Below are positions 1-5,533 of a stretch of DNA of 5,548 bases, one piece after another. Source of the DNA: Candidatus Auribacterota bacterium (GTDB lineage: Bacteria; Auribacterota; Tritonobacteria; UBA1439). The stretch's first letter is position 1, and each line of letters opens with the position of its first letter. The stretch lies in the NCBI GenBank assembly GCA_026391995.1, contig JAPLCY010000217.1:1-5548 (forward strand). Reading direction: 5' to 3'. The notes beneath the pieces were generated by a model that searched no databases, was not told the DNA's origin, and saw nothing but the letters and a program-made list of their open reading frames with translations. Made by a program: the position numbers and the translations under genes.

Positions 1-1
1 G

Positions 2-547
2 GTGTTGCCGGACACCGCCGCAATCGCCGCCGCATGGATCGAGGCCAATCTCCCCAGGGGCACGAGGATTTTTGCCGAGCCGATCCCGCTCGCTCTCTCG
101 GAGGCGAGTATCGTGCGCGAGCAGCAGCTCAAGGTCGCAGCGCCACGGCGGGGTTATGGCTATCGTGATGAGACGGAACACTTTTTTGATCTGCAGCGCC
201 GGGCGGTGCGTATGCGAGGCGGGCTTGACATAACCTGGATACGATTCCCGCGCGGTTTTTACATGGAGGGGAGCGGTAAGGGGTACGAGGAGGAGTGGCT
301 GACGCCTGAATTCATGGCGTCGCAGATGGGAGATCTCGATCGCTATGACTGTGTCCTGGTGAGCGAGTATGGATCGGTGCGCTTCGGGGACCCGGGGAAA
401 TTGCCTGGGCGGTTCCGTTTCATGGGCCGGTTTTATCGGCGGCTTGCCGGGAGGGGCAGGCTCGTGAAGCGGTTCGTACCCCTTCCGGGCGAGAGCCAGG
501 GGGGCATCTACCTGTTGTATGATCTTCGCGCGCGCAGTGACCGGTGA
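2..547 (+). CDS. C-terminal part of a probable GT39/PMT-like membrane glycosyltransferase (5' partial)
   Basis: The frame is open from the first bases of the window and ends at TGA 545-547. The GTG at position 2 is probably an internal valine, because no ribosome site can be seen and the protein starts mid-domain. The visible 181 residues contain no membrane segment. The opening pattern (DT, then W12-I-E-A-N-L-P-R-G-T-R-I23) resembles the start of the soluble C-terminal domain of GT39/PMT/ArnT-like lipid-linked sugar transferases, where a 'D-T-...-W-I-x-x-N-x-P-x-G-x-x-I' stretch follows the last transmembrane helix. Later 'YDCVLVSEYGSVRF' (near residue 115) looks like the usual core strand ('D-Y-V-V-x-S'), and the C-terminus is the 'GGIYLLYDLR' strand. 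The catalytic loops would lie upstream, so substrate and reaction cannot be judged. The role in envelope glycosylation or polysaccharide assembly is inferred from family resemblance. The gene converges on the lipoprotein gene with a 3-base gap. Confidence 0.6.
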   Translation: MLPDTAAIAAAWIEANLPRGTRIFAEPIPLALSEASIVREQQLKVAAPRRGYGYRDETEHFFDLQRRAVRMRGGLDITWIRFPRGFYMEGSGKGYEEEWLTPEFMASQMGDLDRYDCVLVSEYGSVRFGDPGKLPGRFRFMGRFYRRLAGRGRLVKRFVPLPGESQGGIYLLYDLRARSDR

Positions 548-550
548 CCG
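537..550. repeat. 7-bp perfect tandem duplication at the convergent gene junction
   Basis: GTGACCG occurs twice head to tail, at 537-543 and 544-550. The first copy encodes the last D-R of the glycosyltransferase-like protein and the second supplies its TGA stop. The duplication fills the gap up to the opposite gene's TAA (551-553 on the minus strand). It looks like a slippage or duplication event that set the present C-terminus. No intrinsic terminator hairpin with a T-tract is visible here for either gene. Confidence 0.6.
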
Positions 551-3500
551 TTATTGCGGCGTCTGAACGGAGATTGTCTTGGATTGATCGCTGCGGAGAC
601 CGGCGGTATCGATCGCGGTAATCCAGTAGGTGTAGTTGGTGCCCGGCTTCACGCCCGTGTCCTCGAAGGCGATACCGTCGGCCTGTCCGATCTTCTTCCC
701 ACCGAACAGATCCCACGAGGTGCTCCGGAAGACCTCGTAGCCGGCGATATCCTTTTCGGGATTCGCCTGCCAGCGCATCAGGATCTTCCCCGCCGCCTTT
801 TCCGCCGCGAGGCCCGAGGGACGCACGGGGCGGGGCTTGGCCTTTGCCTCCGCCGGGGCCGATGAGTCGCTCTCGAGGCCATCCGCGTCACAGGCCCGCA
901 CGGCATAGCGGTAGGCGGCGCCGTCCTCAAGTCCGGCGTCAAGGTGGCTCGTGGCAGCCGCGCTCCCGACGTCCTTGAGGGAGCCCCTGCCTCCCGGCGC
1001 GCGCGATACGATATACCGCACGATATCCTTCTCGAGGTTCGCCGTCCATGAGAGCCGTGCGCTCTTCACCATGCCTGAGGCCGCTACGAGTCCCTGGGGA
1101 GCGGCGGGGCGGGGCTTCGTGGTGGCAGAGGCAATCGTGGAAAAGTCGCTCACGAGTCCGTCGCGGTCAATGGCCCTGACCTTATAGTGGTAGGAGGTGA
1201 GGTCCTTGAGGCCTGTGTGGGTGAACGAGTTGTCGCTCACCTGGGTCAGCTCGCGGAACGGGCCATTCTCCTTTTCCGCCGCATGGAGGGCATATTTTCT
1301 GATGTCGTTTTCCGGGTTCCGGTTCCATGTCAGCGGAACGCTTCGGGCCTTGCCTCCCGCGGCCCCGACCCCCTGCGGCGTCGAGGGACGGGGTTTGGTG
1401 GTGGCCTTGAGCGGTTCACTCAAGGGGCTCTCGAGGTTGTCCTTGTCGATGGCCTTGACCTTGTAATAGTAGGTGGTGTTGTCGGACAGTTTGGCGTCCG
1501 TATTGCTGGGGCTTGAAATCCAGCCCAGAGGGACCGAGGCGATTTTCTTGTATTCCCCGTCTTTCGTGTCGCTCCGACAGACGATGAACTCGCGTATGTC
1601 GCTCTCCACGGGATTTGCCCACGAGAGTTCCACCCTGCGGGCGAGCCCCCCCTGCGCGACGATCTGTTTCGGAACCGAGGGGATCGGCTTGGTCGATACC
1701 GGGAAAGGCTCAGTCGGCTCGCTCTCGAGGCCGTTCCGGTACTTCTTCGCGACCTTGTAGTAGTACGTCTCTCCGCTGCCGAAACCGCCCTCTGAGAACT
1801 GCGGGGTGCGGCTCTCTCCGGCGCGGCTGTACTCGCCGCCGGACGACGAGGATCTGTAGACCACGTAGCCCGTCACATTTTCCTCATTCTCCTGCCAGGA
1901 GAACGAGGAGCGCTTAACCGAAACCTGGGGCCGGACCGGCATCCGGCCGAGCACCGGCTTGCCGCGCGTCTTCACGCTGAACGGTTCGCTCCGCTTGGAC
2001 TCGAGCCCCGCCGTGTCGACGGCTGCGAGGGCGTAGTAGTACTCAGTGCCATCGGTGAGGTCGTGGTCGGTCCACTCCGGCTTTTTTACCTTTGCGACGG
2101 GGGTGAACGGCCCCGATGGCGACGTGGCGCGATACACCCGGTACTCCTTCACATCCGGCTCGTCGTTAGCGCGCCAGGTGATGGAGCACTCGCGCACACC
2201 ACCGTCACCGCAGAGGTCCGTCGGCGGACCGGGGGGATAGAAACGCACGATGTAGCTGTTCTCGAGCCGTATGACTTCGCGGTTGACGAGGGACCGGATC
2301 TGAAGCTCGCTCGACGCCTCGAATGAATCGGCGAGGATCACCTTCCCCGTCTCGACATCGAGGAGCCTGAGATCGACCTGGATCGAGCTGGTGAACGCGG
2401 CGACCCCCCCCGCCAGCGCCACGTCGATGCCGAGGACCTTGCCGACCTTCTTGGCCGTCTCGGTCTCCACGACGCCTGACTGGTCGAGGTAGATCTCATC
2501 GAGCACCTTTTTTAACTGTTTTCGTTCAATGACCTCGAAGTTCGGCCGCGCCGCAAACGCGGTGATGAACATCTCTGAAATCGCCTCGCCGTAGCCGCGC
2601 GCCTGGGCCCCCGGGTTATTGTTCTTGAAGTCGAAGATGGCGACGCGTATGGGCTTGTCAAGCTTTACCATGGTCCCCGCCGGCCGTGAGGAGGGTACGG
2701 CGCAGCTGAATATCTGCACCCGCCGGTTTCCACGGTCGGTGACGTAAAACTTCCCCTCGGGCGTGGCCCCGACTCCCTGCGGCGCCTCGAACTGGCCGAA
2801 ACCCTTGCCCCTGCCCCCGACGCTCAAGAGGAAGCGCCCCTCAGGGTCGAAGAATTGCATGTCGTTCCGCTTCTCATCAGCCACGCAGACGACGCCCATG
2901 GCGCCGACCGCGATGCCGGTCGGTTTCTGGAACTTCCCGCTCCGCGCGCCCCGCCCCCCGAAGCTGAAGAGGTAGGCCCCCTCACTGCTGTAGGCGTGCA
3001 CCACGCAGACGCCCTCGTCGAGGACGTAGATGATGCCGTAGGGGCTCCCGGCGGCTATGTCGCGCAGCAGCTTGAACTGCGGCCATGCGATGTACTTGAT
3101 CGGCCCCGCGGTTCCCGCGATGTTGATCTTCTCGATAGGTTTCTGGCCCGATGCGATCTGCGTGACAAATATCCCGCGAGGATCGAACTTCTGCACGCGC
3201 ATATTCCCCTGGTCGACCACGTAGAGGTTTCGGGCGGCGTCGAGATCGAGTCCGGTGGGCTTCTTGAAATTGCCCGGCGCGACGCCCCTCTGTCCGATTT
3301 TCATGCTGAAGGCGCCGGTTCGGTCGAAGACCTGCACCGTGTCGCTCTTGGCGTCGGCCACGAAGATGCGTCCCTCCGTATCGAGGGCGACGCTCGAGGG
3401 GCGGGGGAATGTTTTTTTCCAGAAACCGGATTCGCCGATCGTGGCAAGCGGCGCGCCCTGAGGGCTGTAGACCGCGACCTGGTGCGTCGCGGCGTCCAGT

Positions 3501-3700
3501 ATGTAGACGTTGCCTGCGCGATCGGCGGACACATCGGCGAGCGCCTTCCAGTCATTATTTTTGACCGTGCGCTCGAAGGTGACCGCCTTCAGGCTCACCG
3601 GGTGGGCGGGTGGCCCCTGGAGGGTGTAGTACTGCGGCCCCGCGCATCCCGTGGCGAGAAGGGCGATACCGGAGGCTGTGGTAAACACTCGCATCTTCAT
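551..3700 (-). CDS. Large lipoprotein: six-blade NHL propeller, CsgG-like domain, six FN3 domains
   Basis: Numbered from ATG 3700, the protein has 1049 residues. The N-terminus is a lipoprotein signal: MKMR, a hydrophobic stretch, then L-A-T-G-C with Cys19 as the predicted lipidated residue. Residues ~50-332 are six NHL-type units ('PxGIAVxxxGxVxVAD...NxRVQxFDxxG'), presumably one six-bladed propeller, with an insert of about 20 residues before blade 4. Residues ~351-487 match the CsgG-like fold: 'VAIFDF', 'FEVIERKQLKKVLDE', 'A-K-K-V-G-K-V-L-G-I-D', 'DVETGKVI'. At about 137 residues it is too short to hold CsgG's pore hairpins as well, so I infer a periplasmic binding module rather than a channel. 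Residues ~491-1048 are six FN3 domains. The likely location is membrane-anchored in the periplasm or on the surface; the role is unknown, perhaps an envelope scaffold. ATG 3700 is preferred because GGTG lies 6 bases upstream; GTG 3709 and ATG 3694 are alternatives. The gene appears monocistronic and intact. Confidence 0.85.
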   Translation of the reverse strand: MKMRVFTTASGIALLATGCAGPQYYTLQGPPAHPVSLKAVTFERTVKNNDWKALADVSADRAGNVYILDAATHQVAVYSPQGAPLATIGESGFWKKTFPRPSSVALDTEGRIFVADAKSDTVQVFDRTGAFSMKIGQRGVAPGNFKKPTGLDLDAARNLYVVDQGNMRVQKFDPRGIFVTQIASGQKPIEKINIAGTAGPIKYIAWPQFKLLRDIAAGSPYGIIYVLDEGVCVVHAYSSEGAYLFSFGGRGARSGKFQKPTGIAVGAMGVVCVADEKRNDMQFFDPEGRFLLSVGGRGKGFGQFEAPQGVGATPEGKFYVTDRGNRRVQIFSCAVPSSRPAGTMVKLDKPIRVAIFDFKNNNPGAQARGYGEAISEMFITAFAARPNFEVIERKQLKKVLDEIYLDQSGVVETETAKKVGKVLGIDVALAGGVAAFTSSIQVDLRLLDVETGKVILADSFEASSELQIRSLVNREVIRLENSYIVRFYPPGPPTDLCGDGGVRECSITWRANDEPDVKEYRVYRATSPSGPFTPVAKVKKPEWTDHDLTDGTEYYYALAAVDTAGLESKRSEPFSVKTRGKPVLGRMPVRPQVSVKRSSFSWQENEENVTGYVVYRSSSSGGEYSRAGESRTPQFSEGGFGSGETYYYKVAKKYRNGLESEPTEPFPVSTKPIPSVPKQIVAQGGLARRVELSWANPVESDIREFIVCRSDTKDGEYKKIASVPLGWISSPSNTDAKLSDNTTYYYKVKAIDKDNLESPLSEPLKATTKPRPSTPQGVGAAGGKARSVPLTWNRNPENDIRKYALHAAEKENGPFRELTQVSDNSFTHTGLKDLTSYHYKVRAIDRDGLVSDFSTIASATTKPRPAAPQGLVAASGMVKSARLSWTANLEKDIVRYIVSRAPGGRGSLKDVGSAAATSHLDAGLEDGAAYRYAVRACDADGLESDSSAPAEAKAKPRPVRPSGLAAEKAAGKILMRWQANPEKDIAGYEVFRSTSWDLFGGKKIGQADGIAFEDTGVKPGTNYTYWITAIDTAGLRSDQSKTISVQTPQ
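557..2230 (-). repeat. Six tandem fibronectin type III domains
   Basis: Approximate units on the minus strand are 2230-1967, 1966-1688, 1687-1391, 1390-1112, 1111-833 and 832-557. Each keeps the B-strand Trp (W509, W602, W694, W792, W885, W977, counted from ATG 3700) and an F-strand Y-x-Y or Y-Y-Y followed in most units by 'V-x-A-x-D...G/N-L-x-S'. Trp spacing is 92-98 residues. Units 2-5 end in a near-identical joint: TKPIP, TKPRP, TKPRP, AKPRP. DNA similarity persists: 1450-1477 (unit 3) and 1171-1198 (unit 4) agree at 23 of 28 bases exactly 279 bp apart, indicating amplification by duplication. Unit 1 carries Cys497 and Cys505, a possible disulfide. Confidence 0.85.
2705..3553 (-). repeat. 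Six NHL repeats encoding a beta-propeller
   Basis: Six diverged units of about 40-50 codons. Each has a 'P-(S/T)-G-(V/I/L)' entry strand, a '(I/V)-(Y/F)-V-(A/V/T)-D' strand, a 'VQ-x-F-D/S' strand and a closing '(I/V/F)-G-(G/Q/E)-(R/S)-G'. The best are unit 3 ('NLYVVDQGNMRVQKFD') and unit 6 ('KFYVTDRGNRRVQIFS'). Unit 4 is the most degenerate and follows an insert of roughly 20 residues containing 'PIEKINIAG'. NHL propellers usually bind protein, carbohydrate or RNA; an exported one is more likely to bind a protein or glycan. The binding partner cannot be read from sequence. Confidence 0.8.
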
Positions 3701-3710
3701 GCGGTACACC

Positions 3711-3739
3711 AGAATACACTATTCGCAGAGCGTAGTCAA
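3711..3739 (-). promoter_or_regulatory. Putative sigma70-type promoter of the lipoprotein gene
   Basis: On the minus strand TTGACT (3739-3734) and TATTCT (3716-3711) are separated by exactly 17 bases. The -35 matches consensus at 5 of 6 positions and the -10 at 4 of 6. Transcription would start near 3704, leaving a leader of only a few bases before ATG 3700 (about ten before ATG 3694), so the mRNA would be almost leaderless. If transcription starts further upstream, the GGTG at 3710-3707 could serve as a weak Shine-Dalgarno. Seen in sequence only; no other support. Confidence 0.4.
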
Positions 3740-3804
3740 ATCGAGATGTGTGTGCGGCGTCGTTGTCACCTTCAAGGGGCGGCGTGCTGCTGTATCGAAA
3801 GGGT

Positions 3805-3834
3805 TTGCGACACGAGTGAGGGTTGTGTTATCCT
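3805..3834 (+). promoter_or_regulatory. Putative extended -10 promoter of thrS
   Basis: TTGCGA (3805-3810) is followed after 18 bases by TATCCT (3829-3834). TGT immediately precedes the -10 (3826-3828), giving the extended -10 TGn motif. Each hexamer matches consensus at 4 of 6 positions. The predicted start near 3841 leaves a leader of about 40 bases. That is too short for a T-box, and no T-box specifier or antiterminator sequence is visible in the whole 180-base intergenic region. Confidence 0.4.
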
Positions 3835-3880
3835 ATGCGCTCACAGTGAAGGTTAGTGCTGTTCACACGGATGTAATCCC

Positions 3881-4309
3881 ATGGAACCCATTGATTTCTC
3901 GACAGAGCAGGGGCTTGAGACCTTTCGCCATTCGACATCGCATGTGATGGCGCAGGCGGTGCGGCGCCTCTTCCCCGGGGCGAAACTGGCGATAGGGCCC
4001 GCGATCGCGGACGGCTTCTATTATGATTTCGAGCTGGACGAGCCGCTCGCTCTCGATCATCTGGAAAAGATCGAGGGCGAGATGCGGAAAGTCGTACGGG
4101 AAAATCACCCCTTTGTCCGCGAGGAGATGGACCGCCATAAGGCGATCGAGTTTTTCAAGTCGCAGGGCGAGCGCTACAAGGTTGATATCCTCGAAGAGCT
4201 CACCGACCCGACGGTGAGCGTCTACCGGGACGGGGAGTTCATCGATCTCTGCCGCGGCCCCCACCTCGAAAGTACCGGGCAAATCAGGGCGTTCAAGCCG
4301 CGACCTTGA
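3881..4309 (+). CDS. thrS: Threonyl-tRNA synthetase, N-terminal fragment (editing domain), broken
   Basis: This 142-residue fragment holds the N2/SAD editing domain of threonyl-tRNA synthetase, which removes Ser wrongly attached to tRNA-Thr. The editing-site residues are all present: H17 and H21 in HSTSH, C124 and H128 in 'DLCRGPH', with the conserved 'AIGPAIADGFYYDF' between them. Homology begins directly at 'TEQGLETFRHS', so the usual N-terminal TGS domain (about 60 residues) is absent; an in-frame TAG at 3854-3856 shows it is not hidden upstream. TGS-less ThrRSs are known, so this alone is not a defect. The start ATG 3881 has a weak GGATG Shine-Dalgarno (3869-3873), 8-9 bases away. The frame is lost just after 'STGQIRAFK': P-R-P and TGA 4307-4309 follow, where the family continues with an AGAYWRGD-type segment. 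Confidence 0.9.
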   Translation: MEPIDFSTEQGLETFRHSTSHVMAQAVRRLFPGAKLAIGPAIADGFYYDFELDEPLALDHLEKIEGEMRKVVRENHPFVREEMDRHKAIEFFKSQGERYKVDILEELTDPTVSVYRDGEFIDLCRGPHLESTGQIRAFKPRP

Positions 4310-4322
4310 CCTCTTCAATATG
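4286..4322 (+). other. thrS: thrS junction: about 50 codons missing plus frame change
   Basis: Upstream, the first frame reads 'IRAFK' up to AAG 4295-4297, where homologues continue into the 'GAYWRGD...MLQRIYGTA...' segment and the linker helix. Downstream, the +1 frame resumes recognisable ThrRS sequence at CGC 4299-4301: 'RDLDLFNMYEEAG'. Only one base (4298) separates the two homologous stretches, so by comparison with the familiar E. coli-type sequence about 50 codons are missing, with a loss of 3n-1 bases. Bases 'GC' at 4297-4298 may be shared microhomology, if the second part originally read GGC-CGC-GAC. The UGA that ends the first frame lies in CCT-TGA-C, and a +1 shift there would join the two frames. 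No remnant of the missing segment is visible in the window. Confidence 0.8.
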
Positions 4323-5477
4323 TACGAGGAAGCGGGGGCCGGGCTCGTCTACTGGCACCCGCGCGGGGTCATGCTGCGCCGGGTGATCCAGTCGTACTGG
4401 GAGGAGATGCACCTTAAGCGCGGCTATCAGCTCATCTCGACACCTCACATCGCCCATGCCAGGCTCTGGCACACCTCAGGCCATTACCAGTTTTACCGGG
4501 ATCATATGTATACGCTCAAGGTCGAGGGTGAGGAGTATGTCCTGAAGCCCATGAACTGCCCGGGCCACATACTGATATTCAAGTCCGGCACACGAAGCTA
4601 CCGCGACCTCCCCATACGCTACGCCGAGATGGGAACGGTCTACCGCTACGAGCGCTCCGGCGTTCTCCACGGGATGCTCCGCGTGCGAGGCTTCACCCAG
4701 GATGACGCCCATATCTTTTGCACGCCGGAGCAGCTCCCGGAAGAAATCGCGGGGGTGCTCGATCTCGTCATGGAGGTGCTGGGCAGGTTCGGCTTCAGGG
4801 AGTATGAGATAGACCTCAGTGTCCGCGACCCGCGCACACCCAAGGAATATGCCGGCTCCCCCGAGGCCTGGGATCGGGCGGAACGGGTGCTCGTCGAGGC
4901 CCTCGATGCGAAAAAGCTCGCCTACCGGAGGATGGAGGGGGAGGCCGTTTTCTACGGCCCCAAGATCGACATCAAGCTTCTTGACGCCCTCGGCCGCAAG
5001 TGGCAATGTTCCACCGTGCAGTTCGACTTCAATCTCCCCGGGCGATTCGGCGCCACCTACGTGGGGCCCGATAACAGGAAGCACGAGGTGGTAATGGTCC
5101 ACCGGGCCCTCTTCGGGTCCTTGGAGAGGTTTGTCGGGACGCTCATCGAGCACTACAAGGGGGCGTTCCCACTCTGGCTCGCGCCGGTGCAGGCAGTCGT
5201 CATCCCCGTGTCGGAGAAGTTCATGGCCTACGCGGAGAAGGTTCACCGCGCCCTGCGCGATGCCGGTATACGCGCCGAGATCGATCGCCGGAATGAGAAG
5301 ATGGGGCTCAAAATCAGGGATGCGCAGCTCCAGAAGATCCCCTACATGCTTGTCGTGGGGGGGCGGGAGGAGGAGGCGGGAGCCGTTGCCGTGCGCTCTC
5401 GGTCTGACGGGGACAAGGGTGCCCAGCCGCTGGAGGAATTCATCCGCGGGATTCAGGCAGAGATTAGCCTTGTCTGA
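4320..5477 (+). CDS. thrS: Threonyl-tRNA synthetase, catalytic and anticodon-binding fragment
   Basis: This is the class II catalytic core plus anticodon-binding domain of ThrRS, which activates Thr and charges tRNA-Thr in the cytoplasm. Numbered from ATG 4320 (385 residues), the three zinc ligands that recognise threonine are present: C80 ('MNCPGH'), H131 ('DDAHIF') and H261 ('VMVHRALFGS'). The motif 2 arginine is R109 ('YRYERSG') and the motif 3 arginine is R270 ('LERF'). Residues ~286-385 are the anticodon domain, ending in the typical 'RNEKMGLKIRDAQLQKIPYMLVVGG' region (given here as R324 to G348). ATG 4320 is only the first Met: homology extends back to about 4299, and no Shine-Dalgarno precedes 4320, so this is not a credible independent gene. 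Together with the upstream fragment it gives about 530 residues, plus about 50 missing, close to a normal TGS-less ThrRS (about 580). All visible functional residues are intact, pointing to a recent lesion or an assembly error. Confidence 0.9.
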   Translation: MYEEAGAGLVYWHPRGVMLRRVIQSYWEEMHLKRGYQLISTPHIAHARLWHTSGHYQFYRDHMYTLKVEGEEYVLKPMNCPGHILIFKSGTRSYRDLPIRYAEMGTVYRYERSGVLHGMLRVRGFTQDDAHIFCTPEQLPEEIAGVLDLVMEVLGRFGFREYEIDLSVRDPRTPKEYAGSPEAWDRAERVLVEALDAKKLAYRRMEGEAVFYGPKIDIKLLDALGRKWQCSTVQFDFNLPGRFGATYVGPDNRKHEVVMVHRALFGSLERFVGTLIEHYKGAFPLWLAPVQAVVIPVSEKFMAYAEKVHRALRDAGIRAEIDRRNEKMGLKIRDAQLQKIPYMLVVGGREEEAGAVAVRSRSDGDKGAQPLEEFIRGIQAEISLV

Positions 5478-5499
5478 GTGTGCGGCGGGCTGATATAAT
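5470..5499 (+). promoter_or_regulatory. Strong extended -10 promoter for the gene after thrS
   Basis: A perfect TATAAT (5494-5499) is preceded directly by TGA (5491-5493), forming the extended -10 TGn-TATAAT. TTGTCT (5470-5475), 18 bases upstream, matches the -35 consensus at 4 of 6 positions and overlaps the last codons and stop of thrS. Predicted transcription start is near 5506. No terminator hairpin lies between thrS and this promoter, so the next gene can be read both from here and by readthrough. The AT-rich stretch 5494-5525 stands out against the GC-rich surroundings. Confidence 0.6.
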
Positions 5500-5511
5500 T
5501 GGTAAAATATT

Positions 5512-5533
5512 ACTGAGGAAATTTCACTGAGGA
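5512..5533 (+). repeat. Direct repeat ACTGAGGA duplicating a Shine-Dalgarno-like site
   Basis: ACTGAGGA is found at 5512-5519 and 5526-5533, 14 bases apart. The second copy forms part of the ribosome site of the next gene. The first offers a second anti-SD-complementary GAGGA upstream, which could act as a standby site or be chance. TCAC 5524-5527 and GTGA 5535-5538 could also pair, placing the second SD in a 7-base loop. Confidence 0.5.

Noticed and set aside
2855..3856. A 333-codon open frame on the plus strand opposite the NHL-lipoprotein gene
   Set aside because: It is antisense to a clearly conserved domain protein, has no recognisable family and a His/Arg/Asp-rich composition typical of the opposite strand of GC-rich coding DNA.
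3841..3880. Possible hairpin GTGAA (3846-3850) / TTCAC (3862-3866) and an ATG-TAA minimal reading frame (3871-3876) in the thrS leader
   Set aside because: The stem has only 5 pairs with an 11-base loop and does not resemble a tRNA-Thr-like operator or a T-box; the start-stop pair overlaps the weak SD and is easily due to chance.
3710..3880. T-box riboswitch or other aminoacylation sensor upstream of thrS
   Set aside because: No T-box core sequence, no terminator with T-tract, and the leader from the best promoter candidate is only about 40 bases.
4298..4310. Intein, intron or mobile-element insertion as the cause of the thrS break
   Set aside because: The break is a loss of sequence: the two conserved parts are one base apart, with no inserted DNA, inverted repeats or target duplication.
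3863..4318. A 151-codon minus-strand open frame opposite the thrS 5' part
   Set aside because: It mirrors conserved ThrRS sequence and has no domain of its own; a shadow frame.
4476..5246. A 256-codon minus-strand open frame opposite the thrS catalytic part
   Set aside because: Antisense to the catalytic core with all its motifs; low-complexity, His/Glu/Leu-rich product with no family resemblance.
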